NCBI RefSeq assembly: GCF_004342845.1
Contig: NZ_SLXB01000016.1
Span: forward strand, 1-64,000
Length of the DNA: 64,000 nt
Source: Prevotella heparinolytica
GTDB lineage: Bacteria > Bacteroidota > Bacteroidia > Bacteroidales > Bacteroidaceae
Reading direction: 5' to 3'
Shown: positions 27,520 through 37,666 of the stretch, one piece after another
Layout of the letters: each line of letters begins with the position of its first letter
Position numbering within the stretch: the first letter of the stretch is position 1
Notes under the pieces: generated by a model
What the model was told of the DNA's origin: nothing
Database searches by the model: none
What the model saw: the letters and a program-made list of their open reading frames with translations, nothing else
Made by a program: the position numbers and the translations under genes

Positions 27520-27538
27520 CTGTAGCGGTCCGTAAAAA

Positions 27539-28387
27539 ATGAGAAAAATAGTATTGGGGTTTTTGTTGCTCGTTTTTCTTATTTCATGTGGAAATAAAAA
27601 AACGAAGATGGATCCCTTTGTTACCCTTACGAATATGGTAGATTCCGTCAACCAGAAAGCTGACACGCTGAAAGTGGCGGAAGTAGAGGATGTACCGAAA
27701 CCGATAGAGGCAGACGAATTGTTTGATGATTTTATCTTCAGTTATGCTTCGGATGATGCTTTGCAAAAGCAAAGGACGGTATTTCCTCTACCTTACTATA
27801 ATCGGAATACTCCGATAAAAATAGAGGAGCGTTTCTGGAAACACGATTATCTCTTCACTAAGCAAAGTTATTACACTTTGCTTTTTGATGAAGAAGATGA
27901 TTTGGAGTTGGTGGGAGATACTGCCTTGAAATCGGTGCAGGTGGAATGGATATATTTGAAAACCCGTATGGTGAAAAGGTACTATTTTGAACGGAAACAC
28001 GGCATGTGGATGCTCGAAGCCATTAACTTGCGTGAAATAGAGAAAGGAGAAAATGAAAGCTTTGTAGATTTCTATACTCGTTTTGTGACGGATAGTGTGT
28101 ATCAAAGTAAGCATATCAGTCATCCGCTGCAGTTTGTAACCATTGATCCGGACGATGAGTTTTCCATTTTGGAAACTACCTTGGATATGAACCAATGGTA
28201 CGCGTTTCGTCCGGTGATGCCTGTCGACAAGTTATCCAATATAAACTACGGACAGAAAAATGAAGATTTATCAAATACCAAAATATTAAAAGTAAACGGT
28301 ATAGACAACGGCTATTCCAATATTTTCTATTTTCGCAGACAAGCCGAAGAGTGGGAGTTGTACAAATATGAAGATACGAGTATGTAG
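27539..28387 (+). CDS. DUF4348 lipoprotein
   Basis: A 282-residue protein with a short signal peptide ending in the lipobox LISC (Cys17), so it should be a lipoprotein. The mature part matches the Bacteroidales DUF4348 family: an acidic linker (EVEDVPKPIEADELFDDF), then a mixed alpha/beta domain similar in style to NTF2-like folds. Function is unknown. It starts 20 bases after the threonine dehydrogenase gene and is followed 18 bases later by murB. Confidence 0.75.
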   Translation: MRKIVLGFLLLVFLISCGNKKTKMDPFVTLTNMVDSVNQKADTLKVAEVEDVPKPIEADELFDDFIFSYASDDALQKQRTVFPLPYYNRNTPIKIEERFWKHDYLFTKQSYYTLLFDEEDDLELVGDTALKSVQVEWIYLKTRMVKRYYFERKHGMWMLEAINLREIEKGENESFVDFYTRFVTDSVYQSKHISHPLQFVTIDPDDEFSILETTLDMNQWYAFRPVMPVDKLSNINYGQKNEDLSNTKILKVNGIDNGYSNIFYFRRQAEEWELYKYEDTSM

Positions 28388-28404
28388 CTGATTGAAAGGA
28401 GGGA

Positions 28405-29406
28405 ATGGAACTTTATTTGAATAAAATACCTAATACTTTTGGCATTGAAGTGACTGCTGCGCGATTCTTGGAATACGATTCGGAAGAGGCTCTTTGCGAA
28501 ATGATTGCAGCAGGACGTATTACTGTGCCTTATTTGCATATTGGTTGTGGCAGTAATCTGCTGTTTACTACGGATTATGAAGGTACGGTGTTGCATTCGC
28601 ATATCCATTCTATAGAAGTGACGGCAGAGGATGAGGAGAATGTGTGGGTACGTGTTGGTGCTGGTGTGGTATGGGATGATTTTGTGGCTTATTGTGTAGA
28701 CCACTGTTGGTATGGTGCGGAGAATCTCTCGCTGATACCGGGAGAAGTGGGTGCAAGTGTCGTACAGAATATAGGTGCTTATGGGGTGGAAGTCAAAGAC
28801 CTGATAACTTCAGTGGAAACCATACATGTTGAAGGAGAAAAACGTGTCTTTAGCGTAGCTGAGTGTGGGTATGCTTATCGGAAAAGCATCTTTAAACAAC
28901 CGGAGATGAAGGATCTGTTTGTGACTTATGTTAATTTTCGATTGGGTAAGAAAGAGCACTATATGTTGGATTACGGCACAATCCGGGAAGAGTTGGCAAA
29001 ATATCCGCAGGTGGACTTGCGTACATTGCGTCGCGTGATTATCGATATTCGCCAAAGTAAGTTGCCCGACCCTGAGATGTTGGGAAATGCAGGGAGCTTT
29101 TTCATGAATCCTATCGTGCCCCGCATGCAGTTTGAAGCATTGCAGCGAATGTTTCCTACGATGCCGTACTATGATGTCGATGCCGGACATGTGAAAATCC
29201 CGGCGGGTTGGATGATAGAACAATGCGGCTGGAAAGGGAAAGCGTTGGGGCCGGCGGCTGTGCACGAAAAACAAGCATTGGTTTTGGTAAATCTGGGTGG
29301 TGCAAAAGGAACGGATATTGTAGCTCTTTCGGACGCTGTGAGGACCTCTGTACGTGAAAGATTTGGTATAGAAATTTATCCGGAAGTAAATTTTATAGGT
29401 AACTGA
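28405..29406 (+). CDS. murB: UDP-N-acetylenolpyruvoylglucosamine reductase MurB
   Basis: The FAD- and NADPH-dependent reductase that completes UDP-MurNAc in peptidoglycan synthesis. It is 333 residues, of the type I (E. coli-like) class. FAD-binding GCGSNLLF lies near residue 50, and [19 protein letters not shown] follows. The proton-donating Ser is in [11 protein letters not shown] and the conserved Glu in YPEVNFIG at the C-terminus. It forms a tight run with the upstream lipoprotein and the downstream metallo-hydrolase. Confidence 0.95.
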   Translation: MELYLNKIPNTFGIEVTAARFLEYDSEEALCEMIAAGRITVPYLHIGCGSNLLFTTDYEGTVLHSHIHSIEVTAEDEENVWVRVGAGVVWDDFVAYCVDHCWYGAENLSLIPGEVGASVVQNIGAYGVEVKDLITSVETIHVEGEKRVFSVAECGYAYRKSIFKQPEMKDLFVTYVNFRLGKKEHYMLDYGTIREELAKYPQVDLRTLRRVIIDIRQSKLPDPEMLGNAGSFFMNPIVPRMQFEALQRMFPTMPYYDVDAGHVKIPAGWMIEQCGWKGKALGPAAVHEKQALVLVNLGGAKGTDIVALSDAVRTSVRERFGIEIYPEVNFIGN

Positions 29407-29425
29407 TGATGGTTGATAATTGGTT

Positions 29426-30193
29426 ATGGGAAGAATCAGGATATTAGGAAGTGGAACATCGACCGGAGTGCCGGAGATAGGTTGCACTTGTCCGGTTTGT
29501 ACTTCTGCTGATGTACGTGACAATCGTTTGCGTGCATCCTCATTGGTGCATACGGAAGATGCAGTGATACTGGTAGATTGCGGTCCGGACTTCAGGCAGC
29601 AGATGTTGAATGTGTCTTCTTTTGAAAAAATAGATGGTGTACTGATTACTCATGAGCATTATGATCATGTGGGCGGGTTGGACGACTTGCGTCCGTTTTG
29701 CCGTTTTGCCGATATCCCTATTTATTCGGATGTCAATACTGCGGCTCATTTGCGAGCACGTATGCCTTACTGTTTTGTAGACAAAGTGTATCCGGGCGTT
29801 CCTCGTATCAATTTAGAGGAGGTGGAAGCCGGCCGGCCTTTTTATATCAACCGGACAGAAATACTACCTTTGCAGGTAATGCACGGTAAACTGCCCATAC
29901 TGGGGTATCGCATCGGTAAAAAACTGGGTTATATTACGGACATGCACACAATGCCTGATGAATCTTTCGAGCGATTGAGAGGCGTTGAGGTTCTTATTAT
30001 GAATGCCTTGCGACCAGAACCACATCCTACGCATCAGACTGTATCGGAAGCATTGGTGGCTACTGAACGCATTGGTGCGAAAGAAACTTATTTTATTCAT
30101 ATGAGTCACCATGTCGGACTCCATGCCGATATTGAAAAAGCGTTACCATCCCATGTGCATTTTGCATATGATGGTCTTGAAATAACCTTTTAA
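29426..30193 (+). CDS. MBL-fold metallo-hydrolase (PhnP-like)
   Basis: A 255-residue metallo-beta-lactamase-fold hydrolase. It opens MGRIRILGSGTSTGVPEIGC with a Cys cluster (GCTCPVC) that binds structural zinc in PhnP. The active-site motif is THEHYDHVGGLDD (about residues 74-86), with Asp in YITDMHT and His in IHMSHHVG near the end. PhnP itself is a cyclic phosphodiesterase; the substrate here is unproven. The ATG at 29426 is chosen over a TTG six bases upstream. Confidence 0.85.
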   Translation: MGRIRILGSGTSTGVPEIGCTCPVCTSADVRDNRLRASSLVHTEDAVILVDCGPDFRQQMLNVSSFEKIDGVLITHEHYDHVGGLDDLRPFCRFADIPIYSDVNTAAHLRARMPYCFVDKVYPGVPRINLEEVEAGRPFYINRTEILPLQVMHGKLPILGYRIGKKLGYITDMHTMPDESFERLRGVEVLIMNALRPEPHPTHQTVSEALVATERIGAKETYFIHMSHHVGLHADIEKALPSHVHFAYDGLEITF

Positions 30194-30211
30194 ACTTTTT
30201 AAAGCTTTTGT

Positions 30212-30242
30212 TTTGTTTTATTTGCAGAATTTATTATTTTTG
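30212..30242 (+). promoter_or_regulatory. Promoter upstream of the membrane-anchored unknown
   Basis: TTTG (30212-30215), a 19-base spacer and TATTTTTG (30235-30242) match the Bacteroidetes consensus. The predicted start lies about 15 bases before the ATG at 30265. Confidence 0.7.
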
Positions 30243-30264
30243 CAAAAATTAGATAAAACAGGGC

Positions 30265-31896
30265 ATGAAACTCCGACTCTTTATACAGATAGCTGTCATC
30301 GTATCCGTAGTGTTATTATGTACGGGTTTTGCCGTGTATTCATTTTTTCGGTTGCATTCAGTGGAAAACCAGCGTGATTTTGACCTCTACACGTTGGTTC
30401 CTCAAGATGCAATTGCCATTTTGGAAACCAATCACATGGCCGATTTGATGGAAGATATCAATGGGCTGGATTGTAGTAAAGATAATCATTTTCTATATAT
30501 CTCCGATCTCTTTTCATATCTGAAAGAAAATCTGCATACTTTGCTGCAAGATACTCCTCACGGGTTGAGCATGCAAATGAATAAAATGTTGATTAGCTTT
30601 CACGAACCGGACACGCCGGAAAATCAGGTGCTATATTGCAGTCTCGGTTCGGATGATTACGAACTGGTAGAGACTTTTGTGCAGAAATATTGCTCTGGTA
30701 GTTTTCCCCTGAAGACGTTTGACTATAAAGGAGAAGAAATCCGCATTTATCCTATGGCGGACGGCCGTTTCCTTACGATGTATTTCACATCAGATTTTTT
30801 TGTTGTCAGCTTTCAGAAACGCTTGGTGGAGCAGGTGATTGATGCTTATCGTACCAAGAATTCTTTGATGAGTCAGGCTGCTTTTCGTACCATCCGTACC
30901 AATAAGCACAATGATGTTTCCGCTATGATATATGTGCGTATGCAAGCTGTAGAAATGGGGAAAAGAACGGATGATATTCATTCGTACATGCGTTTGGGGA
31001 GTTGGGTGGAATTTGAAGTGCAGCTCAATGAAAATGCCGTTTATTGTTCCGGTATGAGTCATGGGGTAGACTCTACTCTTACTTTTATGAATGTACTGCG
31101 TGCCCAGAAGCCTATAGAGGGCTTTCCCGGTGCCAATCTACCGGCTACTACTTTTTTATATCACCGATGGGCTATTTCGGATAGGAGTTCTTTCTTGAAC
31201 TTCACCACACGCCAAGAGTATGCAAAAGTTGCCTATTCCGATTATGTAAAGCAGCGAGATGAGGAGTGGACGGCATTCTTGAACGATTTTGCGGCTGAAA
31301 GTTTCTTGTCTTGTCTTTTTTGCTCGAAAGATACGCTGAATGTTACTTCTTGTGCTGTGGTTTGTATTCCTGTTAAGGACGAACAGCTGGCAGAACACCG
31401 TTTGCAATCTTTGCTTTATACCATCCCGCAGGACAAAGAGGCTTCTTCGATGTCCAAACCATTTGACTATACATTATACCCTAAGGCGATGAAATATAAG
31501 AAGTATGCTTTGCCACGGACTTCTTTGCTGGCGCAAATGACAGGGATTGCTGAGCCGGATTTTCATACATATGCTTGTTTTTATCGGAACAGCTTGTTGC
31601 TGGCTCCTGATGTGGTTAGTCTTTCAACTTATATAGATGCGATAGAGAATGGAGAGGTGTTGGATGGGACATCGGTCTATGAAGAAGGTATAGGTAGTCT
31701 GTCGCCGGTTTATAATTTTGTGATGATGGCAGATATGGGAACAATTTTGTTACAACCGGAAGCTTATGTGCGCCTGATACCGAACTTCTTCTTTCGGCAA
31801 GCTGATTTCTTCCGCCATTTTATGCTTGCCGTGCAGTTTACTTGTGCGGATAAAATTATCTATCCAAACATCGTACTGCTCTATAAAGGAGGATAA
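30265..31896 (+). CDS. Membrane-anchored protein of unknown function (DUF3352-like)
   Basis: A 543-residue protein with one N-terminal membrane segment (about residues 7-29), the rest apparently outside the cytoplasm. Its start DLYTLVPQDAIAILETN resembles DUF3352-type proteins, which open with 'P.DA...' strands, but I am not certain of the family. There are no catalytic motifs I can name. It has its own promoter and faces the DUF3127 gene. Confidence 0.6.
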   Translation: MKLRLFIQIAVIVSVVLLCTGFAVYSFFRLHSVENQRDFDLYTLVPQDAIAILETNHMADLMEDINGLDCSKDNHFLYISDLFSYLKENLHTLLQDTPHGLSMQMNKMLISFHEPDTPENQVLYCSLGSDDYELVETFVQKYCSGSFPLKTFDYKGEEIRIYPMADGRFLTMYFTSDFFVVSFQKRLVEQVIDAYRTKNSLMSQAAFRTIRTNKHNDVSAMIYVRMQAVEMGKRTDDIHSYMRLGSWVEFEVQLNENAVYCSGMSHGVDSTLTFMNVLRAQKPIEGFPGANLPATTFLYHRWAISDRSSFLNFTTRQEYAKVAYSDYVKQRDEEWTAFLNDFAAESFLSCLFCSKDTLNVTSCAVVCIPVKDEQLAEHRLQSLLYTIPQDKEASSMSKPFDYTLYPKAMKYKKYALPRTSLLAQMTGIAEPDFHTYACFYRNSLLLAPDVVSLSTYIDAIENGEVLDGTSVYEEGIGSLSPVYNFVMMADMGTILLQPEAYVRLIPNFFFRQADFFRHFMLAVQFTCADKIIYPNIVLLYKGG

Positions 31897-31942
31897 TAGA
31901 AAAAAGAGGTTCAGGCCTTTCTGTTCTTGGCCTTTTAAAATG

Positions 31943-31983
31943 TTGATGACGCAGATTCTCTTTATTAAAAATCTACGTCATCA
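31943..31983. terminator. Hairpin between convergent genes
   Basis: TTGATGACGCAGATT (31943-31957) pairs with AATCTACGTCATCAG (31969-31983) apart from one C/A mismatch, around an 11-base loop. A smaller AGGCC/GGCCT hairpin followed by TTTT (31913-31936) lies just upstream and may be the plus-strand terminator. Confidence 0.6.
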
Positions 31984-32034
31984 GTTAAAATGAACTCTTT
32001 TGAAAAATTATAGAAAAGAGATTTAATAAACGAT

Positions 32035-32415
32035 TTAAAAAGGTAAATCTTCTTTGGCATCCCCTGCAAGGAATTCTGGTGCTGTGGTAGGTGCAGGAGC
32101 TGGCGGTGGAGGTAGGGGAGCGCTTGGATCAGATGTAGTGTTGTTTACACGTTCCACTTTCCATGCTCGGATACTGTTGAACCAGCGATCTTGCCATTGG
32201 CGTGCATCTATGTCGAAAGATACGGTCAACTCTTCCCCCATTTGGATATTGAACTGCTCGATTTTTTCGGCACCAAAAACCTCAAAACACATTTTACGTG
32301 GATATTGACCGTGGTCTTCAACCACATATTCCTGTACTTTCCATTCGTTGCCGGATGATTTGGCGACTCCACCTCTGGGCTGGAGTATGGCGATGACTTT
32401 TCCTGTAAATTCCAT
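32035..32415 (-). CDS. DUF3127 protein (OB-fold-like)
   Basis: A 126-residue protein of the Bacteroidetes DUF3127 family. Residues 1-92 form a compact beta-rich domain starting MEFTGKVIAILQPRGG, similar in layout to single-strand-binding OB folds. Residues 95-126 are a Pro/Ala-rich linker ending in acidic EDLPF, which strongly recalls the SSB tail (DDDIPF) that recruits repair proteins. A nucleic-acid-binding role is an inference from that likeness. It lies head to head with dnaN. Confidence 0.8.
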   Translation of the reverse strand: MEFTGKVIAILQPRGGVAKSSGNEWKVQEYVVEDHGQYPRKMCFEVFGAEKIEQFNIQMGEELTVSFDIDARQWQDRWFNSIRAWKVERVNNTTSDPSAPLPPPPAPAPTTAPEFLAGDAKEDLPF

Positions 32416-32498
32416 TGTTTTCTTGTTTAATGATGCGGCGAAGTTACAATTTTTTAGGAATACGAGAAGAATAATCGGCTGTTTTTTCTTGCTAATTC

Positions 32499-32529
32499 TT
32501 TGTCATAGGGAATTCTTTTTTTAACTTTG
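32499..32529 (+). promoter_or_regulatory. Promoter of dnaN
   Basis: TTTG (32499-32502), a 19-base spacer and TAACTTTG (32522-32529) match the consensus closely, 50 bases before the dnaN ATG. Confidence 0.75.
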
Positions 32530-32578
32530 TCCGTTAGTTATATAGATAGCAAAATAAAAACTTAAATATACGGAAAAT

Positions 32579-33703
32579 ATGAAATTTATCGTTTCAAGCA
32601 CAGCGCTTTCCAGTCATTTACAGGCTGTCAGCCGTGTGATTAATTCAAAGAATGCATTGCCCATTTTGGATTGTTTCCTCTTTGAACTGCAAGACGGAAC
32701 TTTATCCGCGACAGTTTCTGATAGTGAAACAACAATGGTTACTACAGTCGAGGTGAACGAAAGTGATATGGATGGACGTTTTGCCGTTGCGGCCAAAACG
32801 TTGTTGGATGCTTTGAAGGAAATTCCTGAGCAACCATTGACTTTTGAAGTTAATATGGACTCTCTTGAAATTACTGTACAGTATCAGAACGGTAAATATA
32901 GTTTGATGGGGCAGAATGCCGATGAGTTCCCGCAATCGGCCATGTTGGGCGACAACGCTGTACGCGTGGAAATGGATGCGCAAATCCTGTTAGGTGGCAT
33001 TAACCGCGCCATATTTGCTACTGCCGATGATGAACTTCGTCCGGTGATGAACGGTATTTATTTTGATATTACGACAGAGGATATCACCGTAGTGGCATCT
33101 GATGGCCATAAATTGGTGCGCTGTAAAACGGTGGCTGCTAAAGGCAGTGAGCGTGCCGCCTTTATACTTCCCAAAAAACCGGCGTCTTTGATGAAGAATC
33201 TGTTGCCGAAAGAGCAAGGAAAGGTAACCGTTGAGTTCGATGAACGCAACGCTGTGTTTACTTTGGAAAATTACCGTATGGTATGTCGTTTGATAGAAGG
33301 GCGTTATCCGAATTACAATTCTGTAATTCCGCAAGGTAATCCCTATAAAGTGACTGTAGATCGTCAGCTGTTGATTGGTGCATTACGTCGTGTCTCCATT
33401 TTCTCATCGCAGGCAAGCAGTCTCATCAAGCTACGTATGCAGCAAAATCTAATTGTGATCTCTGCGCAGGATATAGACTTTTCCACTTCGGCAGAGGAAA
33501 CGCTGACTTGTCAGTATACGGGTAATCCTATGAATATCGGCTTTAAATCTACTTTCTTGATCGATATTCTGAATAATATCTCTGCTGACGAAGTGGTTAT
33601 CGAATTGGCCGACCCGTCACGTGCAGGTGTCATCATCCCTGTGGAACAGGAAGAGAACGAAGACCTATTGATGTTGTTGATGCCGATGATGTTGAATGAT
33701 TAA
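32579..33703 (+). CDS. dnaN: DNA polymerase III beta subunit (sliding clamp)
   Basis: The ring-shaped processivity clamp of the replicase. It is full length at 374 residues, built from three clamp-fold domains (about 1-120, 130-245, 250-374). The start MKFIVSSTALSSHLQAVSRV, the middle VASDGHKLVRCK and the C-terminal LLMLLMPMMLND are typical. It stands apart from dnaA here, as is common in Bacteroides. A terminator follows. Confidence 0.96.
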   Translation: MKFIVSSTALSSHLQAVSRVINSKNALPILDCFLFELQDGTLSATVSDSETTMVTTVEVNESDMDGRFAVAAKTLLDALKEIPEQPLTFEVNMDSLEITVQYQNGKYSLMGQNADEFPQSAMLGDNAVRVEMDAQILLGGINRAIFATADDELRPVMNGIYFDITTEDITVVASDGHKLVRCKTVAAKGSERAAFILPKKPASLMKNLLPKEQGKVTVEFDERNAVFTLENYRMVCRLIEGRYPNYNSVIPQGNPYKVTVDRQLLIGALRRVSIFSSQASSLIKLRMQQNLIVISAQDIDFSTSAEETLTCQYTGNPMNIGFKSTFLIDILNNISADEVVIELADPSRAGVIIPVEQEENEDLLMLLMPMMLND

Positions 33704-33731
33704 AGGAATAAATGAATTTTTACCGTAGGAG

Positions 33732-33781
33732 AGGACATGAGAGCACGGAACTTTATTGGATACTGTGCCTTATGTCCTTTT
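33732..33781 (+). terminator. Terminator of dnaN
   Basis: AGGACAT (33732-33738) pairs with ATGTCCT (33772-33778), and GCAC with GTGC extends the stem inward; TTTT follows. Confidence 0.65.
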
Positions 33782-33811
33782 ATGGTGAAAAACAGTAAAT
33801 ATTGAAGAACA

Positions 33812-34582
33812 ATGAAATTAAATCTGAAAAATCCGATTGTTTTTTTCGATTTGGAAACTACGGGTACCAACATTAATTCAGACCGGATTGTTGAAATCTG
33901 TTATCTTAAAGTCTATCCTAACGGGAATGAAGAGACCAAGACCATGCGTATCAATCCCGGAATGCATATCCCGGAGGAATCTTCTGCTATCCATGGTATT
34001 TACGACCAGGATGTGGCCGATTGTCCTTCTTTTAAAGAAGTGGCACGTAGTATAGCCAATGATATTGAAGGGTGTGATTTGGCAGGTTTCAATTCCAATC
34101 GTTTTGATATCCCGGTTTTGGCCGAGGAATTCCTTCGGGCTGGTGTGGATATTGATATGAGTCGTCGTAAGTTTGTGGATGTGCAAGTTATTTTCCATAA
34201 GATGGAACAGCGTACGCTGTCTGCTGCTTATCAATTCTATTGTGGTAAGAATCTGGAAGATGCGCACACGGCAGAGGCAGATACTCGTGCTACTTATGAG
34301 GTGCTGATGTCGCAATTGGATCGTTATCCGGAATTACAAAACGATATTGCTTTTCTTTCCGACTACTCCAATTTCAATAAAAACGTGGATTTTGCAGGCC
34401 GCATGGTCTATGATGATAAAGGAGTGGAAGTGTTCAACTTCGGCAAATATAAAGGGATGGCGGTATCTGATGTTTTGAAGCGTGATCCCGGTTATTATGG
34501 CTGGATGCTGAACAGTGACTTTACATTGAATACCAAAGCGATGTTGACTAAAATACGTTTGCGCGAATTGACTCAAAAATAG
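33812..34582 (+). CDS. DnaQ-family 3'-5' exonuclease
   Basis: A 256-residue exonuclease of the DEDDh type. Exo I is IVFFDLETTGTN (Asp and Glu near residue 13), Exo II is LAGFNSNRFDIPVLAEEF, and Exo III is EDAHTAEADTRATYEVL with its His and Asp. The last 60 residues (VFNFGKYKGMAVSDVLKRD) form a small domain seen in many Bacteroidetes members. It may proofread for DNA polymerase III, as it follows dnaN by about 110 bases, or act in repair. Confidence 0.85.
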   Translation: MKLNLKNPIVFFDLETTGTNINSDRIVEICYLKVYPNGNEETKTMRINPGMHIPEESSAIHGIYDQDVADCPSFKEVARSIANDIEGCDLAGFNSNRFDIPVLAEEFLRAGVDIDMSRRKFVDVQVIFHKMEQRTLSAAYQFYCGKNLEDAHTAEADTRATYEVLMSQLDRYPELQNDIAFLSDYSNFNKNVDFAGRMVYDDKGVEVFNFGKYKGMAVSDVLKRDPGYYGWMLNSDFTLNTKAMLTKIRLRELTQK

Positions 34583-34655
34583 GAATCCGAAAAAATATAA
34601 GGAACCAAAGATAAAAGTTAAAAACGGACTTTTAGGGTTCGGAATATTCTGCGTT

Positions 34656-35888
34656 ATGGCAAATATATTAAAAGGGAAAAAAATTGTTTTGGGCATTACA
34701 GGAAGCATTGCGGCTTATAAATCCTGTTTGCTTATTCGTGAATTGATTAAGCGCGGTGCAGAAGTACAAGTCGTTATTACACCGGCAGGCAAGGAATTTA
34801 TCACTCCCATCACTTTATCTGCTTTGACCGGAAAACCGGTTATCAGTGAGTTTTTTGCTCAGCGTGACGGCACATGGAACAGTCATGTAGACTTGGGGCT
34901 GTGGGCAGATGCCCTTTTGATAGCCCCTGCGACAGCTTCCACAATCGGAAAGATGGCTAATGGAGTGGCAGATAATATGCTGATCACTACGTATCTTTCT
35001 GCAAAAGCTCCTGTGTTTGTTGCACCTGCCATGGATTTGGATATGTTTGCTCATCCTTCTACTCAGAAAAATCTGGATATCCTTCGTTCGTATGGTAATT
35101 ACATCATAGAGCCGGGTACAGGAGAACTTGCCAGTCATTTGGTTGGTAAAGGGCGTATGGAGGAACCGGAAAATATTGTCAGGTATTTGGAAATGTATTT
35201 TGCAGCCAAAGAGGGTGAGTTGGTTGGAAAGACGATAATGATAACAGCAGGTCCAACTTATGAAAAGATAGATCCCGTGCGTTTTATCGGCAACTATTCA
35301 TCCGGCAAGATGGGGTTTGCACTTGCCGATGAATGTGTAAGTCGTGGGGCCAAGGTTATATTGATTGCAGGGCCGGTTCAACAAACAACGTATTTTCCAA
35401 TGGCTCAATATATCCAAGTGGAATCGGCTGGAAACATGTACGATGCAGCCGGCGCTTTCTGGGGTTCTGCAGATGCAGCTATATTGACTGCTGCGGTAGC
35501 CGATTATACTCCCGAACACGTGGCTGATGAGAAAATAAAGCGGGAAAAAACGGGTGAAATGATATTGGCTTTAAAACCCACTCAAGACATCGCTGCTTTC
35601 TTGGGTAAACAGAAGAATAAGGCAAATAATCGAAAACAGGTTTTAGTGGGGTTTGCTCTTGAAACGAATAATGAGTTGCTGAATGCAGAAGAAAAACTCA
35701 AACGGAAGAATCTGGATTTTATTGTCTTGAATTCGCTGAATGATAAAGGAGCGGGCTTCCGCCATGATACTAATAAGATTTCTATTATTGATGATAAAGG
35801 AAAGGCCGATTATCCATTGAAATCCAAAGCCGAGGTTGCTGTAGATATTGTGGATTATTTGGTTAAAGTGCTGAAACAAGCAGAGTGA
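34656..35888 (+). CDS. coaBC: Bifunctional phosphopantothenoylcysteine decarboxylase/synthetase
   Basis: Makes 4'-phosphopantetheine for coenzyme A in two steps. Of 410 residues, 1 to about 180 are the FMN-dependent CoaC decarboxylase: GSIAAYKSCLLIRELIKRG, SHVDLGLWADALLIAPATA, and PAMDLDMF, where E. coli has PAMN. From about 190 the CoaB synthetase begins with ITAGPTYEKIDPVRFIGNYS. The Asp in place of Asn is worth noting but may be normal in this phylum. Confidence 0.94.
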   Translation: MANILKGKKIVLGITGSIAAYKSCLLIRELIKRGAEVQVVITPAGKEFITPITLSALTGKPVISEFFAQRDGTWNSHVDLGLWADALLIAPATASTIGKMANGVADNMLITTYLSAKAPVFVAPAMDLDMFAHPSTQKNLDILRSYGNYIIEPGTGELASHLVGKGRMEEPENIVRYLEMYFAAKEGELVGKTIMITAGPTYEKIDPVRFIGNYSSGKMGFALADECVSRGAKVILIAGPVQQTTYFPMAQYIQVESAGNMYDAAGAFWGSADAAILTAAVADYTPEHVADEKIKREKTGEMILALKPTQDIAAFLGKQKNKANNRKQVLVGFALETNNELLNAEEKLKRKNLDFIVLNSLNDKGAGFRHDTNKISIIDDKGKADYPLKSKAEVAVDIVDYLVKVLKQAE

Positions 35889-35955
35889 ATAAAGTGAGGT
35901 AACAATCTCCTTGTTCGTTGTCGGTTGTTTAATTAAAGAATCAATTATCAAGAAA

Positions 35956-37614
35956 ATGTTACATTCGCTCTATATACAGAATTATGCACTTATCGAGCAA
36001 CTTGATATAAATATCGATAGCGGTTTTTCCGTGATAACGGGTGAAACGGGTGCAGGTAAGTCTATTATTTTAGGTGCTATCGGGTTGCTGTTGGGACAAC
36101 GTGCCGATGTGAAATCCATTCGTACGGGAGCTTCAAAATGTGTGATTGAAGCCCGTTTTGATATATCTGCCTATGGTATGCAACCTTTCTTTGAAGAGAA
36201 TGAGCTGGAATATGAGGCAGAGTGTATTCTTCGTCGTGAGGTTTCTGTTTCGGGCAAAAGCCGGGGGTTTATCAATGACACGCCGGCTTCGTTGGTGCAG
36301 ATGAAGGAATTGGGAGAACAGCTGATTGATGTACATTCTCAGCATCAGAATCTGTTGTTGAATAAGGAGGGGTTTCAACTCAATGTTCTTGATATTTTAT
36401 CTCACAATGATGAGATACTGTGTGCTTATCAAGGCTTTTATCGTGAGTGGAAGCAGGTGCAGCAGGATTTGGCCGAACTTGTTGCACAAGCGCAACGTGA
36501 TAGAGCTGATGAGGATTACATCCGTTTTCAGTTTGAGCAGCTGGAAGAGGCTCGATTGGTAGCGGGTGAGCAGGAAGAACTGGAGCAGGAAGCTGAAACG
36601 CTGAACCATGCAGAAGACATTAAAGCGGGGTTATATAGAGTGGGACAAATGTTACATTCGGATGAAGGCGGTTTACTTTCAGGGTTGAAAGAGTGCTTGA
36701 ATACGATGCATGGTTTGCAGAGTGTCTATCCGGTTGCCGGTGAACTTGTCGAACGTTTGGATAGTACTTACATTGAACTGAAAGATATCGCGCAGGAAGT
36801 CGCCGGAAAGGAAGAACAAATAGAATTTAATCCTGCACGTTTGGATGAAGTAAACGAGCGTCTGAATCTGATTTATACACTTCAACAAAAACATCAAGTA
36901 TCTACTGTCGATGAACTTCTGCATTTGACAGATGAATATGCAGCCAGGCTTTCGGCTATAACTTCTTCGGATGAACAGATAGAAGAGTTGAAGGAACACT
37001 GTGAAGCTTTATATCATAAAGTGCAAAAACAGGCAGCTCTTCTTACGGAGACCCGTATGGCGGCTGCCCGTGAGGTTGAGAAACAAATGGCTGCACGGCT
37101 GATTCCGTTAGGAATGCCCAATGTGCGTTTCCGTGTGGAGATGGGAGAGCGTAAGGAACCGGGGATGCATGGAGCCGATACTGTGAATTTCTTGTTTTCG
37201 GCTAATAAAAATGGAACTTTGCAAAGTATCTCTTCTGTAGCTTCCGGTGGTGAAATTGCGCGTGTCATGTTGTCGGTCAAAGCAATGATTGCAGGTGCTG
37301 TTAAGCTACCTACCATTGTGTTTGATGAAATAGACACCGGAGTTTCCGGTGAGATAGCTGACCGCATGGCGGATATTATGCAAGAGATGGGTGAACAGAA
37401 CCGTCAGGTTATCAGTATTACTCATTTGCCGCAGATTGCTGCCCGGGGAAGCGCTCACTACAAAGTCTATAAGCAAGACAATGAAACAGAAACGAATAGT
37501 CACATTCGCCGTCTGACCGATGAAGAAAGAATAGAGGAACTGGCTCACATGTTGAGTGGAGCAACCTTGACAGAAGCTGCTTTGAATAATGCTAAGGCAT
37601 TGCTGAAGAGGTGA
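35956..37614 (+). CDS. recN: DNA repair protein RecN
   Basis: An SMC-like ATPase that holds DNA ends together during double-strand-break repair. It is 552 residues. Walker A is GETGAGKSIILGAIG (about residues 30-44). A long coiled coil runs from about 155 to 385, with EEQEELEQEAETL-type heptads. The ABC signature is SVASGGEIARVMLSVK and Walker B is PTIVFDEIDTGVSG. The frame is open upstream, but MLHSLYIQNYALIEQ at 35956 is the conserved N-terminus. It follows coaBC by about 70 bases. Confidence 0.95.
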   Translation: MLHSLYIQNYALIEQLDINIDSGFSVITGETGAGKSIILGAIGLLLGQRADVKSIRTGASKCVIEARFDISAYGMQPFFEENELEYEAECILRREVSVSGKSRGFINDTPASLVQMKELGEQLIDVHSQHQNLLLNKEGFQLNVLDILSHNDEILCAYQGFYREWKQVQQDLAELVAQAQRDRADEDYIRFQFEQLEEARLVAGEQEELEQEAETLNHAEDIKAGLYRVGQMLHSDEGGLLSGLKECLNTMHGLQSVYPVAGELVERLDSTYIELKDIAQEVAGKEEQIEFNPARLDEVNERLNLIYTLQQKHQVSTVDELLHLTDEYAARLSAITSSDEQIEELKEHCEALYHKVQKQAALLTETRMAAAREVEKQMAARLIPLGMPNVRFRVEMGERKEPGMHGADTVNFLFSANKNGTLQSISSVASGGEIARVMLSVKAMIAGAVKLPTIVFDEIDTGVSGEIADRMADIMQEMGEQNRQVISITHLPQIAARGSAHYKVYKQDNETETNSHIRRLTDEERIEELAHMLSGATLTEAALNNAKALLKR

Positions 37615-37666
37615 TAAGTGTACGATAAATAAAAAATAGATTCTTAATAAATATTTGAACGAATAG